The notes below the pieces were generated by a model. It was not told where the DNA came from, ran no database searches, and saw only the letters and a list, made by a program, of their open reading frames with translations. The translations under genes and the position numbers were made by a program. Shown piece after piece: positions 1 to 11,900 of a DNA stretch of 64,000 nucleotides. The stretch is from Cinnamomum chago (taxonomy: Eukaryota; Streptophyta; Magnoliopsida; Laurales; Lauraceae). Position 1 is the first letter of the stretch; every line of letters starts with the position of its first letter. The stretch covers positions 35,409,001 to 35,473,000 of the forward strand of contig CP142461.1 of assembly GCA_038049695.1 (NCBI GenBank). The letters are read 5' to 3'.

Positions 1-255
1 TCAGGGGCAAACAATATTAATTTGTTCGGCAAAGAGTGGTCGAGCGGTTAGGAGGGGGAGGGAGAGAGACAGGGAGAAGGAGGGAGAGGGAAAGGTTCGG
101 CCTCGAGTGATCAAACGGCAGGGAGAGGGAGAGAGACAGAGAGAAGGAGAGGGGTCGGGCCACCTGCAGAGTTGGGCGGGGTAAGGAGGCTGGCGGAGGT
201 GGGCGACGAGCTGAGAGAGATGGAAGGAGAGGGAGAGGGGTGGTCTCGAAATTTA
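1..255. repeat. purine-rich low-complexity tract
   Basis: From about position 48 to 240 the strand is almost entirely G and A with GGGAGAG-type words. It resembles the purine/pyrimidine-skewed terminal repeats of the MULEs at 16202-47974, so it may be the edge of another such element cut by the window. No terminus is visible. Open frames here are products of low complexity. Confidence 0.5.
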
Positions 256-278
256 CTATGGGTATGTTTGTGTAACCC

Positions 279-1343
279 ATTTTCGCAGAAAAAACCCTGA
301 TTTTCTACGGAAATGGGGTTTGTTGTGCGTTTGGGGCGAATAAATCCGAGAAAATGGGTTTTATGCCACGTCAAATTTTTCTGCGCCAGGATCAGAAATG
401 AGATTCTTATTGGGGGGTATGGGAAATTCATTTCTGTTAGAAAAGTTACCCCCCCCCTTTATAAGCATCATTTCTGAACCTTTTCACCAAGCAACTCCAT
501 CTTCTGGTGAAAACCATAGCAGCCTGGATTGGGCGATCGTCTTCTCCTTCCTCCCCTTCGAGCTGAAAGGGCTGCCTCCATCTGGGTAACCACTCTCTCA
601 TCGTTTCCATCTTTGTCTCTATCTCATCTCACTTCCCATTCTCTCTCTCTCTCTCTTGATTTCTCTTTTTTGTCTGACCCCCTATTTCAATTTCATCCAT
701 CCCTTCTCTATTTCGTTGTAGGTCTGTCTCTCATTTGGGTTTGGGGTGAGATTCAACCCGCAATATGTCTGATAAATGAATAGAGAAAAATATGTTTGCT
801 GTGTTTAGTAAATATACTGTGGATTTGCAATGTTTATTAGACAAATTTTTCTTTGTCTCATTTGGGTTTGGTGTGGGATTTGGCCCACAGAAGGTCTCTC
901 TTCATTTGAGTTTGGGTTGTGATTTTTCTCTTTCCATTGATGGGCTGTAACATTGATGGGTTGTAACATGATGGAAGGAGTGGGTGTGGTTATGCATTTA
1001 GTGGATGGGATTGGGAGGGTTTATCTGCTGCACACTGTCACAATTTTTATGATTGGTTTGATCAAAAGTAATTAATGAGATTTTCTACCAAAGGAAGAAG
1101 TGTGATGATGCCGCGATTACTAATCAGTTCAATTTGGGGCTATTTGAAAGCAAATCTAGATTATAGTATTATGATCATAAGTAATTCAAAGCTGGGGTTA
1201 ACATCACAATAAATATGGAAGAGGAAATTTATATATAGATCCAATAGAAAAGAAACCAAAGAATGTTGGTCACTAACTTGCCTATGACGAAAGGAATAAA
1301 GTCATAGGGAATAGGAAAATGGTGAAGAATAATGAAGTTTTGT
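279..1343 (+). other. Harbinger 5' noncoding region with CT-rich tract
   Basis: This stretch holds a pyrimidine-rich segment (about 585-720) and AT-rich sequence leading to the transposase. No convincing exon was seen. It may hold the element's promoter and 5' untranslated region, but no element-specific signal supports that. Confidence 0.35.
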
Positions 1344-2493
1344 ATGGAATGGTTCAAAGTGAAAAGAGGCCTATTAGCCGACTCACGAAATGTTACGGTT
1401 GAGGAGCAGCTTGCTATTTTTTTATTCACGATAGCTCAATGAGCGTAAACGAGTTATGCAGAATCGATTCCAACACTCTGGCGAGACTATTAGTAGTTAG
1501 GTACTTCAACAAGGTGTTAAGTGCGATTTTGAGGCTTTGTCCTCATTATATTAGGCATATAGGAAGTAAGACTCCTCCTAAAATTGCTACGAACTCAATC
1601 GTCAACCACTACTTCAAGGTAATTTAAATGTGACTTAAATTTGCTTGATTTCTTACATTGGGTTTAACATAACTATGTTTATTGTTAGGATTGTGTTGGA
1701 GCAATTGATGGCACACACATACCTGCATGGGTTCGTTCGGATGATCAGGTGCAATACCGAAACAGAAAAGGGGTTCCTTTCATAAAATGTCATGGTTGTT
1801 ATATCATTTGATATAAGATTTCAATACGTATTTGCTGGGTGGGAAAGGTCAGTGTCTGACTCTAAAATACTGCAAGATGCATTGTGGAGACGACCATATA
1901 ATAGGCTTCAAGTCCCAACAAGCAAATTCCAATTCACTTCTTCTTGAAATAAGGAATATTTTATTTTTCTAGGGTAAATTTATTTCTATGATAGACTTTA
2001 GAATTTTCATTCTCATAGAGTAAATTTCTTTGTAGGAAAATATTATTTGGTTGATGTGAGTTATGCAAACACCCGCGGGTTAATTGCACCATATCGGGGA
2101 GTGCATTATCGTCTCAAAGAGTGGTCAACCACACAAGCACCACAAACACCCAAGGAACTCTATAATTTACGACATTCTAATAAATTACAAAATGTAGTGG
2201 AGCGTACTTTTGCAGTATTGAAGAAATGCTTTCCCATCCTACAGATAGCACCGCGATATCCTCTCAAGACACAAACGAAGAGAGTTGTTGCTTGTTGCTT
2301 TATGCACAACTACATCAAACCATGGAACTATAATGATGAGATGGAGAAAAAGCATGCATAAGAGATGGATGTTGATGAAGACATGAACGTTGAGGAGGGA
2401 ACGGAAGTTGGATCCGTTTCGAGTGATGCGGACACTCGATTTGCATGTGAGCTACGAAACACAATTGCTCATCAGATGTGGGATGGACATTAA
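1344..2493 (+). pseudogene. PIF/Harbinger (DDE_Tnp_4, ALP1/HARBI1-like) transposase, degenerate
   Basis: The family cuts and pastes Harbinger elements with an RNase H-fold DDE nuclease. Visible pieces in order: an N-terminal segment with DSRNVTVEEQLAIFLFTIA (from 1344), a helical segment from 1439, then an intron-like gap ending at TTAG about 1688. Next come the first catalytic Asp in CVGAIDGTHIPAW, a piece with FAGWERSVSDSKIL, the second Asp in YYLVDVSYANTRGLIAPYRG (about 2040-2100) and the Glu in NVVERTFAVLKKCFPIL (about 2200). The tail ends IAHQMWDGH at 2493. Breaks: a frame change at about 1438, another at about 1795 after the first Asp block, and an in-frame TAA at 2359-2361. All three catalytic positions survive as sequence but not in one frame, so no active product is expected. 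Confidence 0.85.
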
Positions 2494-2905
2494 TTTATTA
2501 GATGTTTAATGTTTAGTGTTAAGACCTTGAAGTAACTCTATCTTAAGTATTTTCCTTCCTTTTAAGTAATGTAATTTGTCCATGATTCTAGACTCATGAC
2601 ATTTGACTGAGTTGCCTTAATATGTTGTGGTGAGCCTTTTCAACTGTGGATGACATTTTATTTCTAACATAGTCTATATTTGGATGGATATGGATGTATT
2701 CATAGTTTGAATGGATATGTGTGTGTATGGATATTGATATGATTGTGGTTGAAGTGGGAGTGTTACCTATTGTTGTAGCCATTTATGGTTATTATTCACG
2801 TTCAAAGGGAATAAATAGGTGTTCTTACAAGCTACGGTTGTAATTTGATGCTATGTTAAATTATGTGCATAGTGCAGTGAAGCATTTTAGTTCTGGTTCC
2901 TTACT
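2494..2905. other. Harbinger 3' flank of the transposase, no gene seen
   Basis: AT-rich sequence continuing the Harbinger element up to the target duplication TCTTT (2906-2910) of the inserted LTR. Nothing coding was recognised. Confidence 0.4.
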
Positions 2906-4263
2906 TCTTTTGTCACATCCTGGCCCCGAATCACCATGGCCTAGGGTAATCCCTGAGGTGTGACACACGTACTCCTGTGATATAATACCTGTCTCGAGTC
3001 AAGTACGACATCACGAAGGAGGAAAATCAACCTTCCATGTGTGAATCTGGCTCACTAACACCTGTCAACAACATTTAGTAGCAGAAGCATTCTAGAACAA
3101 AACACCAATAGGTATCATTCCATTAACAGTCCTAACATAAGTTTCAAGTTTATACAAAAGTCATACAAAGTTATTTACATATTGGAACCAAAGTGGAGAT
3201 TAAAAAAATCACTCCACCAATCTATACAGAACATAAGTCAAAAGTATATCCAATTGTATCTACTAGTGTGAACCACACAAAAGAAGTCAGTCACACTTTC
3301 ATCTAACTTTCCCAAAAGTTCCTTTGATGCGCTCCGGAGGTCCAGGTTACATAGACCCATTCCAAGGCATTCCAAGGCCACTCTTCTAATCCTGGAGGAA
3401 TCCCTTCGGTCTCCTCCTCTCCCTTTTGGGCCTCTTCAGGCTCAGGAGTTGCATCTGCGTTTGTGACACCAAAGATAGTATCTTAAATACAACTATTCAG
3501 CAAATATAAGCATTAACATTGTAACACATGTTATATCAATTTGAATTTAAAGACAATTGATCAAAGATGCCAAGGTTAAGTAAAACTAGGCAATTGTGCA
3601 AATCAAATCTTTTATGCTTTACTAATCAAATGGGGAATCAACAAACAAAACCAGCTACTACATTGAGCTCATCCTCTCAATACAGAGCAAATCTAGTTGG
3701 GATGTCACCAACGTCCCGACCAAAGGCTGATTGGCTATCCGGATTTGGAGTTCCGGTACTCCATAATGACTTACTGCAGTAGTCTCAATTTAGTAAACCA
3801 AGTATAACCCCGTTGGGTATCACAGGATTAAAGTTAAGTAGTGCCGACTCAATCGAATCAATTAATAATAGAATGTGAATAAATTTCCAATATATAAATT
3901 CTCATAATTTCAAATCGAATCAAATCAAATCAAATAACAAATGTTCACATTCATATTATTCCCAAGGGATCAACTTCGAATATAGTAATCAAATTATAAG
4001 TAACCAATATATAATCCATTGATACACCACTTGAAGTCAATGGTAATGTTCCACTCAATATGAAATGCAAGGGAGTTCGAGGAATCAAGGTAATTACTAA
4101 CCGACTCTAATCTATTAATTCATAGTCTCTCACCGTCCATTTCAATGTACTTTTAGGAGGTCAATCTATTACTATCATGTATTTGGTGCCACGAATTAAA
4201 AGACAATACATTGAATTCCTAAAACAACCTCCATGGCATAGTTTAAGATCAATGAGTGAAATC

Positions 4264-7135
4264 TGTCATGCCCCCAAAAGTGAAACCGGGGTTATACGTG
4301 AGATTAGGGTCAATTAAAACTTTTTCCAACATTAATCAAATGCAACTTTCCCTAATCATGTCGTCCCATCTAGATCGAAGACCGCTGTGAAGTATAAACA
4401 CTTCCTCAAATATATATAACAATTAGCGGAAGCTTCATAATGCAAGTGGTATCTTGAAAGATGCATAGTTTAAGAGCAAATACTGAATATCATCACTAGA
4501 GTTCAAGTTTGATACTGTTAACAAAATATTAATTACAAAGAAGAAGGTCATACTAAAACTAGGCCTAAACAAAAGTATAATAAAACCAAAAGATGGAACT
4601 AATCAGATAAATCGTGAAGGCTCTCATGTACGGGGTCGTTACGGCTATACAATGTCGTCCGTACTGTACTCTAGGAAGTCATCAGACTGATCTGCCTGAA
4701 CTTCTTCCGTCGCCTCCTCCTCCTCGGAGTAGAAAGGCTCGGTACCTATGCACCAAGAGTAGCATCATCAACACAACAGTTGGCAAGCAAATAGATATAT
4801 AAATCACCAAAGATATGCAGTACTAAAGAAAGTAAACGATAAACAAGATGATGTGAAATGCATTGCATTCTGATCGTAAGAAATGCATAACATTCGAATC
4901 ATAAATAGACTATCAAAATAGGCGGTCCACATATGCTAATTATCACGGGATAGTGTCATTGCCCTCCCTTACTCACATTGAGTTGTGGTAGAGATATAAA
5001 TAGTTTGGGATCATAACCCTTCAATCAAAGTGTTTAAAGTGGTGTCCATTACACCAAATCCGAACTGCAAATGGTCTTCTTGGGCTCATGCGGCTCGGGC
5101 CCCTTGGGCTCTGGCCCAGTCTTACCTTAAGGTTCTAAATACAAGTCCTTTCACAGGTGGTGCCCCAGCTGTGTTGAACATTAATAGCTGAGTGGTGCCT
5201 GACACAAGGAATCCTAAATGAACATCGGTGAGGGGCTTGGTTTTCTTGCGTGAACAAGATTTAACAATATTAGATAAACTACTTTATTCCAAATCAAATC
5301 AAACTTCAAACAAACTTCAATAGTAGTTCTCTTCAAGCCTTACAATCAAAGCCCCATAGCCTCAACACTTCAAACAAACCTCAAAACAAACGGAACAACA
5401 AAAGGGATTCTAAGTCCATCATCTAAGTTCTCAATGTGATCCCTAAACAAAGTAAAGCAAACAGAACTAAAGAACATGTTCGTTACATGTAGATAGTACC
5501 AGACGATACAATTTAGAATCGAAAACGATAAACAATCCAATCCTAAGTACAATGTTTATCTTGAAGCATTGTACAACCTAATCAGTCAACGAAGGGGTTA
5601 GGGTTCACGATACCCGGACGACCAATCTTCGTGCATAGATTTAAAAAAGGGTATCTTGTTGTCCCGTACCGTTCAAGATTGAACTAGGTTGGATCCCGAT
5701 ACAACCGGAATAATAGTGAAGAATGTCTGCTCGAACATCCTCACAATAAGTCAAATGAGTCCACAAAAGGGTAACCAAGTTCCACCTAAGTCCATCCAAG
5801 AATAAAGTGAAATCCCTTCCAAGAAGAAATCTCAGTTGTCCCGGTCGACCTGGTCATTGGCCGGTCGCTGCGTACATAGTGAGCTCGGTTGACCTGAGAA
5901 GGCCAGGTCGACCTCTCCCATGTATGCCTGGTCGACCGAGACCTTAGCCGGTCGACCGGCAATTGTAAATGAAAAAGGGGTAACAGAGAATTGGTCAGGT
6001 TCCAAAGAACCAGACCATGTGTGGCCGGTCGACCGAGGTCCCTGGCCGGTCGACCGCGTACACTGTGGAAACAGAGCCCGGGTTCTGTTTCTGCAGTGAA
6101 ATGGGTCGTTCCCTTTTCCTCCTTCCTGAACCTGATTAGCAGTCCAATCAAGAGTAAAAGCAACCTAACTACAATCCACAAATCTAGCTAATCAAGTCAT
6201 GCATGTCCAAATCCATTCCATTAGGCTGATAAACTAAATTATCATGTTTTCAAACCTCTAAAGCATCAAATGAGAAAAGAACATCTAAAGCATGATTTTT
6301 CCATACAAATCAAGGAAGACAAACATATCAAGCATAAATATAACTATTTGCTTACCTTAGATGAAGAGCTACACCAAAACCAAGAAGAAATTTGGAAAGA
6401 AAACCTCTTTGGAGCTCAAAGCAGAGAAAGCAACTCTCAAAACCCAAATCACTCATACAGATGCATGCCAAGGGTTGAGGTGAGTCTCCTTAATCCATTT
6501 CTAACTAAAAGGAAGAAGTAGAGATGGTTTACAAGCTTTAGGAGCTTACCTTTGAATGGGTTATGGATGAAAAGCTTAGAAAAGTGGATGGTTTGGATCT
6601 TGGAAGCTTGAGGAAGAAGATGGGAGGGTTGGTTGTCGACGCCGGAGCTCCGGTGGCCGTCTGCAGTGAGGAGACAGTGAGAGGAAGATGAGAGAAAGGA
6701 GGTTGTTGTTGTTGTTATTGTGTTATGTGAATGAGAAGAGATGGGTTTTAACCTAATAAAGGGGATGGGCTTTGCTAAACAAGCCATGGGCCTTGGGTTG
6801 GGTCAAGTTCTGGGTCGGGTCCAAGGTTCACGATTGATGATTTTCGGGCCTCTTCGACGCATTAAATCGAAACGCGACTGAAGACTAATGTTCATGAAAT
6901 ATCAAGACCTACCCAATGCACCTAAACTCACAAAACTCATAATCTCATAAGAATCCTTTAAAACTTCCCAAATAGCAAATCAACCCTCTATTATACCCAA
7001 GCGCACTCCGAATCATGCGAGACTTCGCACACGAGATTCAACGTTAAACCCGACTTGCTAAGACTCTAAACGCACTTACTAACTAATCACACAATTAATT
7101 ATAATTAAAGGAAGATTAAGGGACAGGATGTTACA
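4264..7135. mobile_element. solo LTR (inner), 2,872 bp, inserted in the outer LTR
   Basis: It starts TGTCATGCCCCC and ends GGATGTTACA, and is flanked by the 5-bp target duplication AAATC (4259-4263 and 7136-7140). There is no internal domain and the start is not repeated near the end, so it is a solo LTR. Size and layout match the outer LTR. A cluster of GGTCGACC words lies at 5841-6058. Open frames inside (for example 5786-6181) show no retroelement or host protein motif. Confidence 0.8.
5841..6058. repeat. cluster of GGTCGACC palindromic words in the inner LTR
   Basis: At least six copies of GGTCGACC, several extended to CCGGTCGACCGG, sit in about 220 bp among degenerate copies. Each word is its own reverse complement. 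The outer LTR has a comparable cluster built from a different word at 7409-7521. Confidence 0.75.
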
Positions 7136-7408
7136 AAATCTATGAGTGTTCTCAGCCTCAATGAACATTCATAGAGTCATAATTCCCATTAGACAATTGA
7201 AGGGGTTAAGGGTTCCACTCTAAAGCCATAAGGTCTAATTTGAATATCAATCACCTATTAGTTTAAAGTGTACACCATAATTCTCTTTAGGGAGGATTAT
7301 GGAGGGTTATTATAGGTTAGGGACGGTAATACACCCCTTTACCGGGTTGAAAAAAGACCCTAAGCATCTGCTTCAGGTTTGCTAGAGTGGACATCTTCCA
7401 GAAAGGTA

Positions 7409-7521
7409 GTCGCTCAAGTAGTTGCTTCCAGAGAGGTGGTCGTTCGAGCAGACCCATTGGTCGCTCGAGCGGTGCCATCCAGAGAGGGTTTCGCTCGAGC
7501 GGACCCTAGTTCGCTCGAGCG
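7409..7521. repeat. cluster of CGCTCGAGCG palindromic words in the outer LTR
   Basis: Perfect or near-perfect copies of the palindrome CGCTCGAGCG recur every 20-30 bp. The position within the LTR is similar to that of the GGTCGACC cluster in the inner LTR, but the word differs. Confidence 0.7.
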
Positions 7522-8731
7522 CCCACTCTAGGGTTTTAGAATTCTGGATTCTCATGTTTTCTTCTTCCCATCCCAACTTTTAGTACAAAACCTGTACAAA
7601 AGAGGAAACCTACAGTGTTTCTACAATCTATTAGCAATTCCCTTTCAACTCGTTTCCCACATTCCCACACCCCTTGCCATCAATTTGATTAATACCCATT
7701 CAAATACATCAAAACTACAAGACTAGGCTGAAGTCCACAAAAAATAGAATTGGAACAATGGAATCAATCTCAAGAAAACATCATGCAACATCTATTAAAG
7801 CCTATACTTGCCTTGAAACCAAGCTTCCCACACCAAATCTTCTTCTTGAGTCAAATAAGTAAAAACTCCCAAATTTCCCAAATCCTATTAAGAAGATAGT
7901 ACCAAAAGAACTATTAAAATGCATGCATGTGATATAGAAGGATTCTTTGACTCAAGCCATATCCAATTTCAGAATTCAGTCCTTGAGATCCTACCTTTGA
8001 GAGTAAAGGAAAATGATGTAGGAAGAAGCTCTTGTCAAGAAAGCAAGTTTGGTGAGTAGAGAGGATGGAGGGAAAGCTTTATTTAGTGTCTACATCCACA
8101 TGCAAGGCTGCAGCTCCAGAAATTGAGAAGAATGGAAGAACTGAGAATAGTTGCAGATGGGTTTTTCCTTTGGTACAGCCGAACATTCGAATGGAATAGG
8201 GTTTGGTTTGTGGGAAATTCTATATGCACCTACCTATTCTCCTGAAGACACCCACTTGCTGACCTCACCACACCCATTCTAATTTTGGCTTGATTTTGCT
8301 GAGCTCACCCACCATAATCCCCAAACTGCCCATCCAAGCTCACCATTCGTTCCATTTCCTGAACATATTCCCTCGTTGAGATTTTTCAAATTTCTGGCCA
8401 TTTCGGAGTCGTCGACCTTCTCCACTTCAGAGCTCTCACACCCTCGTGGACAATTGGTGAGTTGCGCTCCTTCTTCTTCGTCTTCTTCATCAGGGACACT
8501 CAAACAGGTGAGAGCCCTTCTTCTTCTTCTTCATAGGTTTATCATTTTCACAAATTTGTTTAGGTTGTAATTTATGCATTAGAGAGTATAGTTGTGAGAC
8601 CTTTGCAACAAATAGTGAAGTCCGTAATGAAAACATGAATAGTTTCGAACTCCAATGTTTTCCATTTTTGAAAACATGAATAGTTGTTTGCGATCTGCTC
8701 GGCAGTCCAGAGAGGTGCAGGGATTTGCTGC

Positions 8732-8950
8732 ATGGCAAGTGTAAACCGTGCAGAATATATATGCACGGCCTATATAAGTCGTGCACATATAATTTGCACG
8801 GCATGTAATGGCCGAACAAATATAGTTTGCACGGTTTCATATTACCGTGCAAACAGAGGTTGCACGGTTACATTGAGCCGTGCAAACAGAACTTGCAGGG
8901 TTCCATTTCGCCGTGCAGAATAATGTTGCACTGTCTATTTAAACCGAACA
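8732..8950. repeat. GCACGG hairpin repeat cluster 1
   Basis: Six to seven units of about 30-35 bp, each with GCACGG and CCGTGC arms around a short AT-rich spacer. The cluster lies in a likely 5' UTR intron of the PMD gene: donor CAG/GTGAGAG at about 8508, acceptor TTTTAACAG at about 8998, just before the ATG at 9007. Confidence 0.75.
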
Positions 8951-9006
8951 GTACAAAAAAATATGATATCCTCTTATTGGTTTTCATTTTTAACAGATTG
9001 GAAGAA

Positions 9007-11328
9007 ATGCCGAGAAGACCAGCTCGCCGTATTGGTGCCAGCTCACAGATGACAGGGGGACGGGCCAGTTCTTCTAGCGAGCCATCGAGAGTTCGGACGA
9101 AGATCGGTGTCTCAAGATCGCGTTACTGAGGTGTGCATGTGAGTTCTTCGACCGCCGGCTGTCAACGGCCAACGGCGTCTGAACGAAGACGAAAACTGCA
9201 ACAGGATCCACTCCCGGAGTAGGTTGAGGAGCATGTTGACAGTTCTTCAGAGGATGATTCCTCAGAGGAGGAGGCACAGCCGTCCAGTCCCCATGCATCG
9301 GCACCAGGAGAAGAGCATGGCGACAGTTCTTCAGAGGATGATTCCTCTGAGGAGGAGACACAGCCATCCAGTCTCCCTGCAGCGGCACCATGGGAGGATG
9401 ATTCCCATTTCGAGGAGGGACAGCCATCCAGTCCTCCTGCTGCGGCGGCAAGGGAGGGTCCTATCCCCGGCAGTCCAGCCGACCTATCTGTCCTTATGAG
9501 TTTTAGGACACACGTAGCCTTGTCCATATGGGACGGGGAGGTACAATTGCCTTTTTTAATGTTTTAATTAATCATTTTTCAAATAAGATGTGTTGAAGTC
9601 TATAATAACAGATATTAATGAAGATTTATACTTGTAATGTGCAGGAACGTGAGGCACTCAAATGTATCAATCATTGGCGAGGGCTGAAGGATTGGTACAT
9701 ACCTTTGCCCGGGGATGGGGCCGATATCCATGTTCCTCGGTTTCATGCTATTATAGAAGAGTCTGGATTGGCAGATTTGAAGCATTTTTGTTACCGATAT
9801 ATCTCCAGCCCTCTGGTATCCAGCTTTGTAGAGAGGTGGCAGCCCGAGACAAATACCTTCCACATGTCATTTGGTGAGATGACGATCACCTTAGATGATG
9901 TGGGTACTCTCCTCGGCATCCCGGTAACGGGACTACCTGTCCACGCATCGACTAGTATGGGATTTACTGATCAAGTAGATTTACTTGAGCGTGGACTGGG
10001 CGTGGATAGGGCATCTGCGTCAGCTGAGTTGAGAGTAGCGCGTGGTGGGGTAGTGAGGATGGCCTGGATCAAACGGGTGTGCGGCGAGGTGAGTCCTGCG
10101 TCGTCTGTTGAGCAGGTAGAGTGTGCAGCTAGAGGTTATCTTCTGTATTTGTTAGGCTGGACACTCTTCGCCGATAAGTCAGCCACTCGAGTCCCCATTG
10201 CCTACCTACATTTACTGATGGACTTGCCACGGGTCCGTCGTTATGCATGGGGGGCTGCCGCACTTGCATATCTTTATCGCCAATTGGGGACCGCCACGAG
10301 GGCATACGTGCGACAGATTGCTGGATATCTGACACTGCTCACGGTAATACATATACATATACATGTTCCATCGTAATTGATCCTTTAAATTGTATAATTA
10401 ATAATTGATATCTTTTGCAGTCTTGGGTGTACGAGCACTTCCCATTTACCTGTCCTCCTGCGCAGTGGGGATATACCGCTAGTATGCCTCAAGCGAGCCG
10501 CTGGAATGCTGGACAAGATTCTGGGATTGCGAGGGAGAACATAAAACTGTTGCGTGAGAGGCTGGATGACCTACATCCGAGTGAGGTGAGCACCCATATG
10601 GGGTCCTTGGTATCTATTTTATGTTTTTTCAATGGACAAATTTTTATTATAATAATGAGTTCTTTCATTTACTTGCCACAGGTCTAGTTGGATCCGTATA
10701 CTGGTGTCAGGGCTCATCATCCATTCCATCAGATATCTTTTTTCTGTGGTTGCTTGAGAGCACTAGATGTCATTGAACCCTACCATCCACATAGGGTTCT
10801 CCGACAGTTTGGATATGTACAGACCATCCCCCCCCGCACCGCTCGCCCCCATTCGTGCGTCTCGGGGATCTACTGCTGGACAATACAGGGTCTCTTACAG
10901 ATTTCTAGACCAGTACTGGGTTACTTGGGAGGATCATGTATTGTCCTTAGCGCACCGCGGCCATCGAGCGCAACATGCATGGGAGTGCTCACCCGACTAC
11001 CTCGAGTGGTTTTTTAGGATTTCACACCCTCGAGTACAGAACCCCGAACGTCATTCCCACTATCACCCTAATGAGGGTATAGCTGACCCGACTCCAAGAG
11101 TGGTGAGTGTTTGTACTTTATCGAAACATTATGCATCCATTTGTTATACTTATCTTAGGTATTGACACAGTTAATTGTTTCTTACAGATCACTCGGGCGA
11201 GGGACCATCTCCGCGCTACGATTGCACGAACGGAACAGCCTACAGATTTCTATTACCGGGCACTCCAAACCACCCTCAAGATCCTGGAGGGCTTGCCGGT
11301 GACGTACCGACGACGTACAGATCCATGA
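9007..11328 (+). pseudogene. plant mobile domain (PMD, MAIN/MAIL-like) gene, broken
   Basis: PMD proteins include Arabidopsis MAIN and MAIL1 (nuclear, needed for silencing and genome stability) and transposon-borne relatives. Exons read as follows. Exon 1, 9007-9537, has two acidic SSSEDDSSEEE stretches and ends FRTHVALSIWDGE. Exon 2, 9644-10342, starts EREALKCINHWRGLKDW and holds LDDVGTLLGIPVTGLPV. Exon 3, 10421-10585, starts SWVYEHFPFTCPP. Exon 4, 10682 to about 11101, holds DPYTGVRAHHPF and YLEWFFRISHPRVQNP. Exon 5, 11189-11328, ends LPVTYRRRTDP. Lesions: in-frame TGA at 9127, TAG at 9220 and TAG at 10685, all possible C-to-T changes, and a frame slip in the C8 run near 10829. It converges on the transposase gene of the same element. 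Confidence 0.85.
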
Positions 11329-11589
11329 TGGCATGAGGTTTTTTTTTTGTCTTATTCTTTTGTTAAGTCTGTATGGATGGGAAATTAAAGCATACACTTT
11401 AGAGGATGTATGGATGGGTTTATCCATTTTTGCGATGTAAGGAATTTTTTGGATATGTATGGATGGATCACCTGATTTTTTGATGTATCCATTTTTTTTA
11501 ATGGATGTTTTGAGGATATACTTTTTTATGTTTGAACTTGTATGTTTTATATGGATATGTATGTTATGTGTTTCTGTCCGAATAATTGG

Positions 11590-11760
11590 TAAAATACATT
11601 GCACGCCACCATGTTCCGAGCAAATAGCTGTGTGCACGGCACTTTATTAATGTGCAGATAGTTTATGCACGACAACTTTCTGCCGTGCATTATCCATTTG
11701 CATGGAACATATTTGCCGTGCAGAACACATTTGCCCAGCCATGTTTAACCGAGCAGTTGT
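11590..11760. repeat. GCACGG hairpin repeat cluster 2, between convergent 3' ends
   Basis: Degenerate GCACGG / CCGTGC units recur between the end of the PMD gene (11328) and the end of the transposase gene (11901). They are less regular than clusters 1 and 3 but clearly the same motif. The preceding stretch 11329-11589 is T-rich with repeated GGATGTATGGATGG words and no gene. Confidence 0.6.
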
Positions 11761-11900
11761 TAATGAAGTAATACCTTCTTTGGAATATTATTAATGAATT
11801 AATACACAACATAAACACATAAAGACCTCATCGAATTCATTGGCCATCCAATACAAAATAGGTAATATGTTTGTTTACGTCAAATTGAGAGTACACATAA

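Noticed and set aside
5991-6191. Small protein-coding genes in the inner LTR
   Set aside because: The frames cover the GGTCGACC word cluster on both strands and have no recognisable domain.
2911-7135. A single large LTR element running from 2911 to 7135
   Set aside because: TSDs do not agree for that pair of ends. The TCTTT pair (2906/14757) and AAATC pair (4259/7136) give two nested elements instead.
9224-9499. Open frame of 91 codons and the opposite-strand frames of about 120 codons
   Set aside because: The neighbouring frame carries the acidic SSSEDDSSEEE repeats and the FRTHVALSIWDGE motif that joins the PMD exon, so these are shadows of PMD exon 1.
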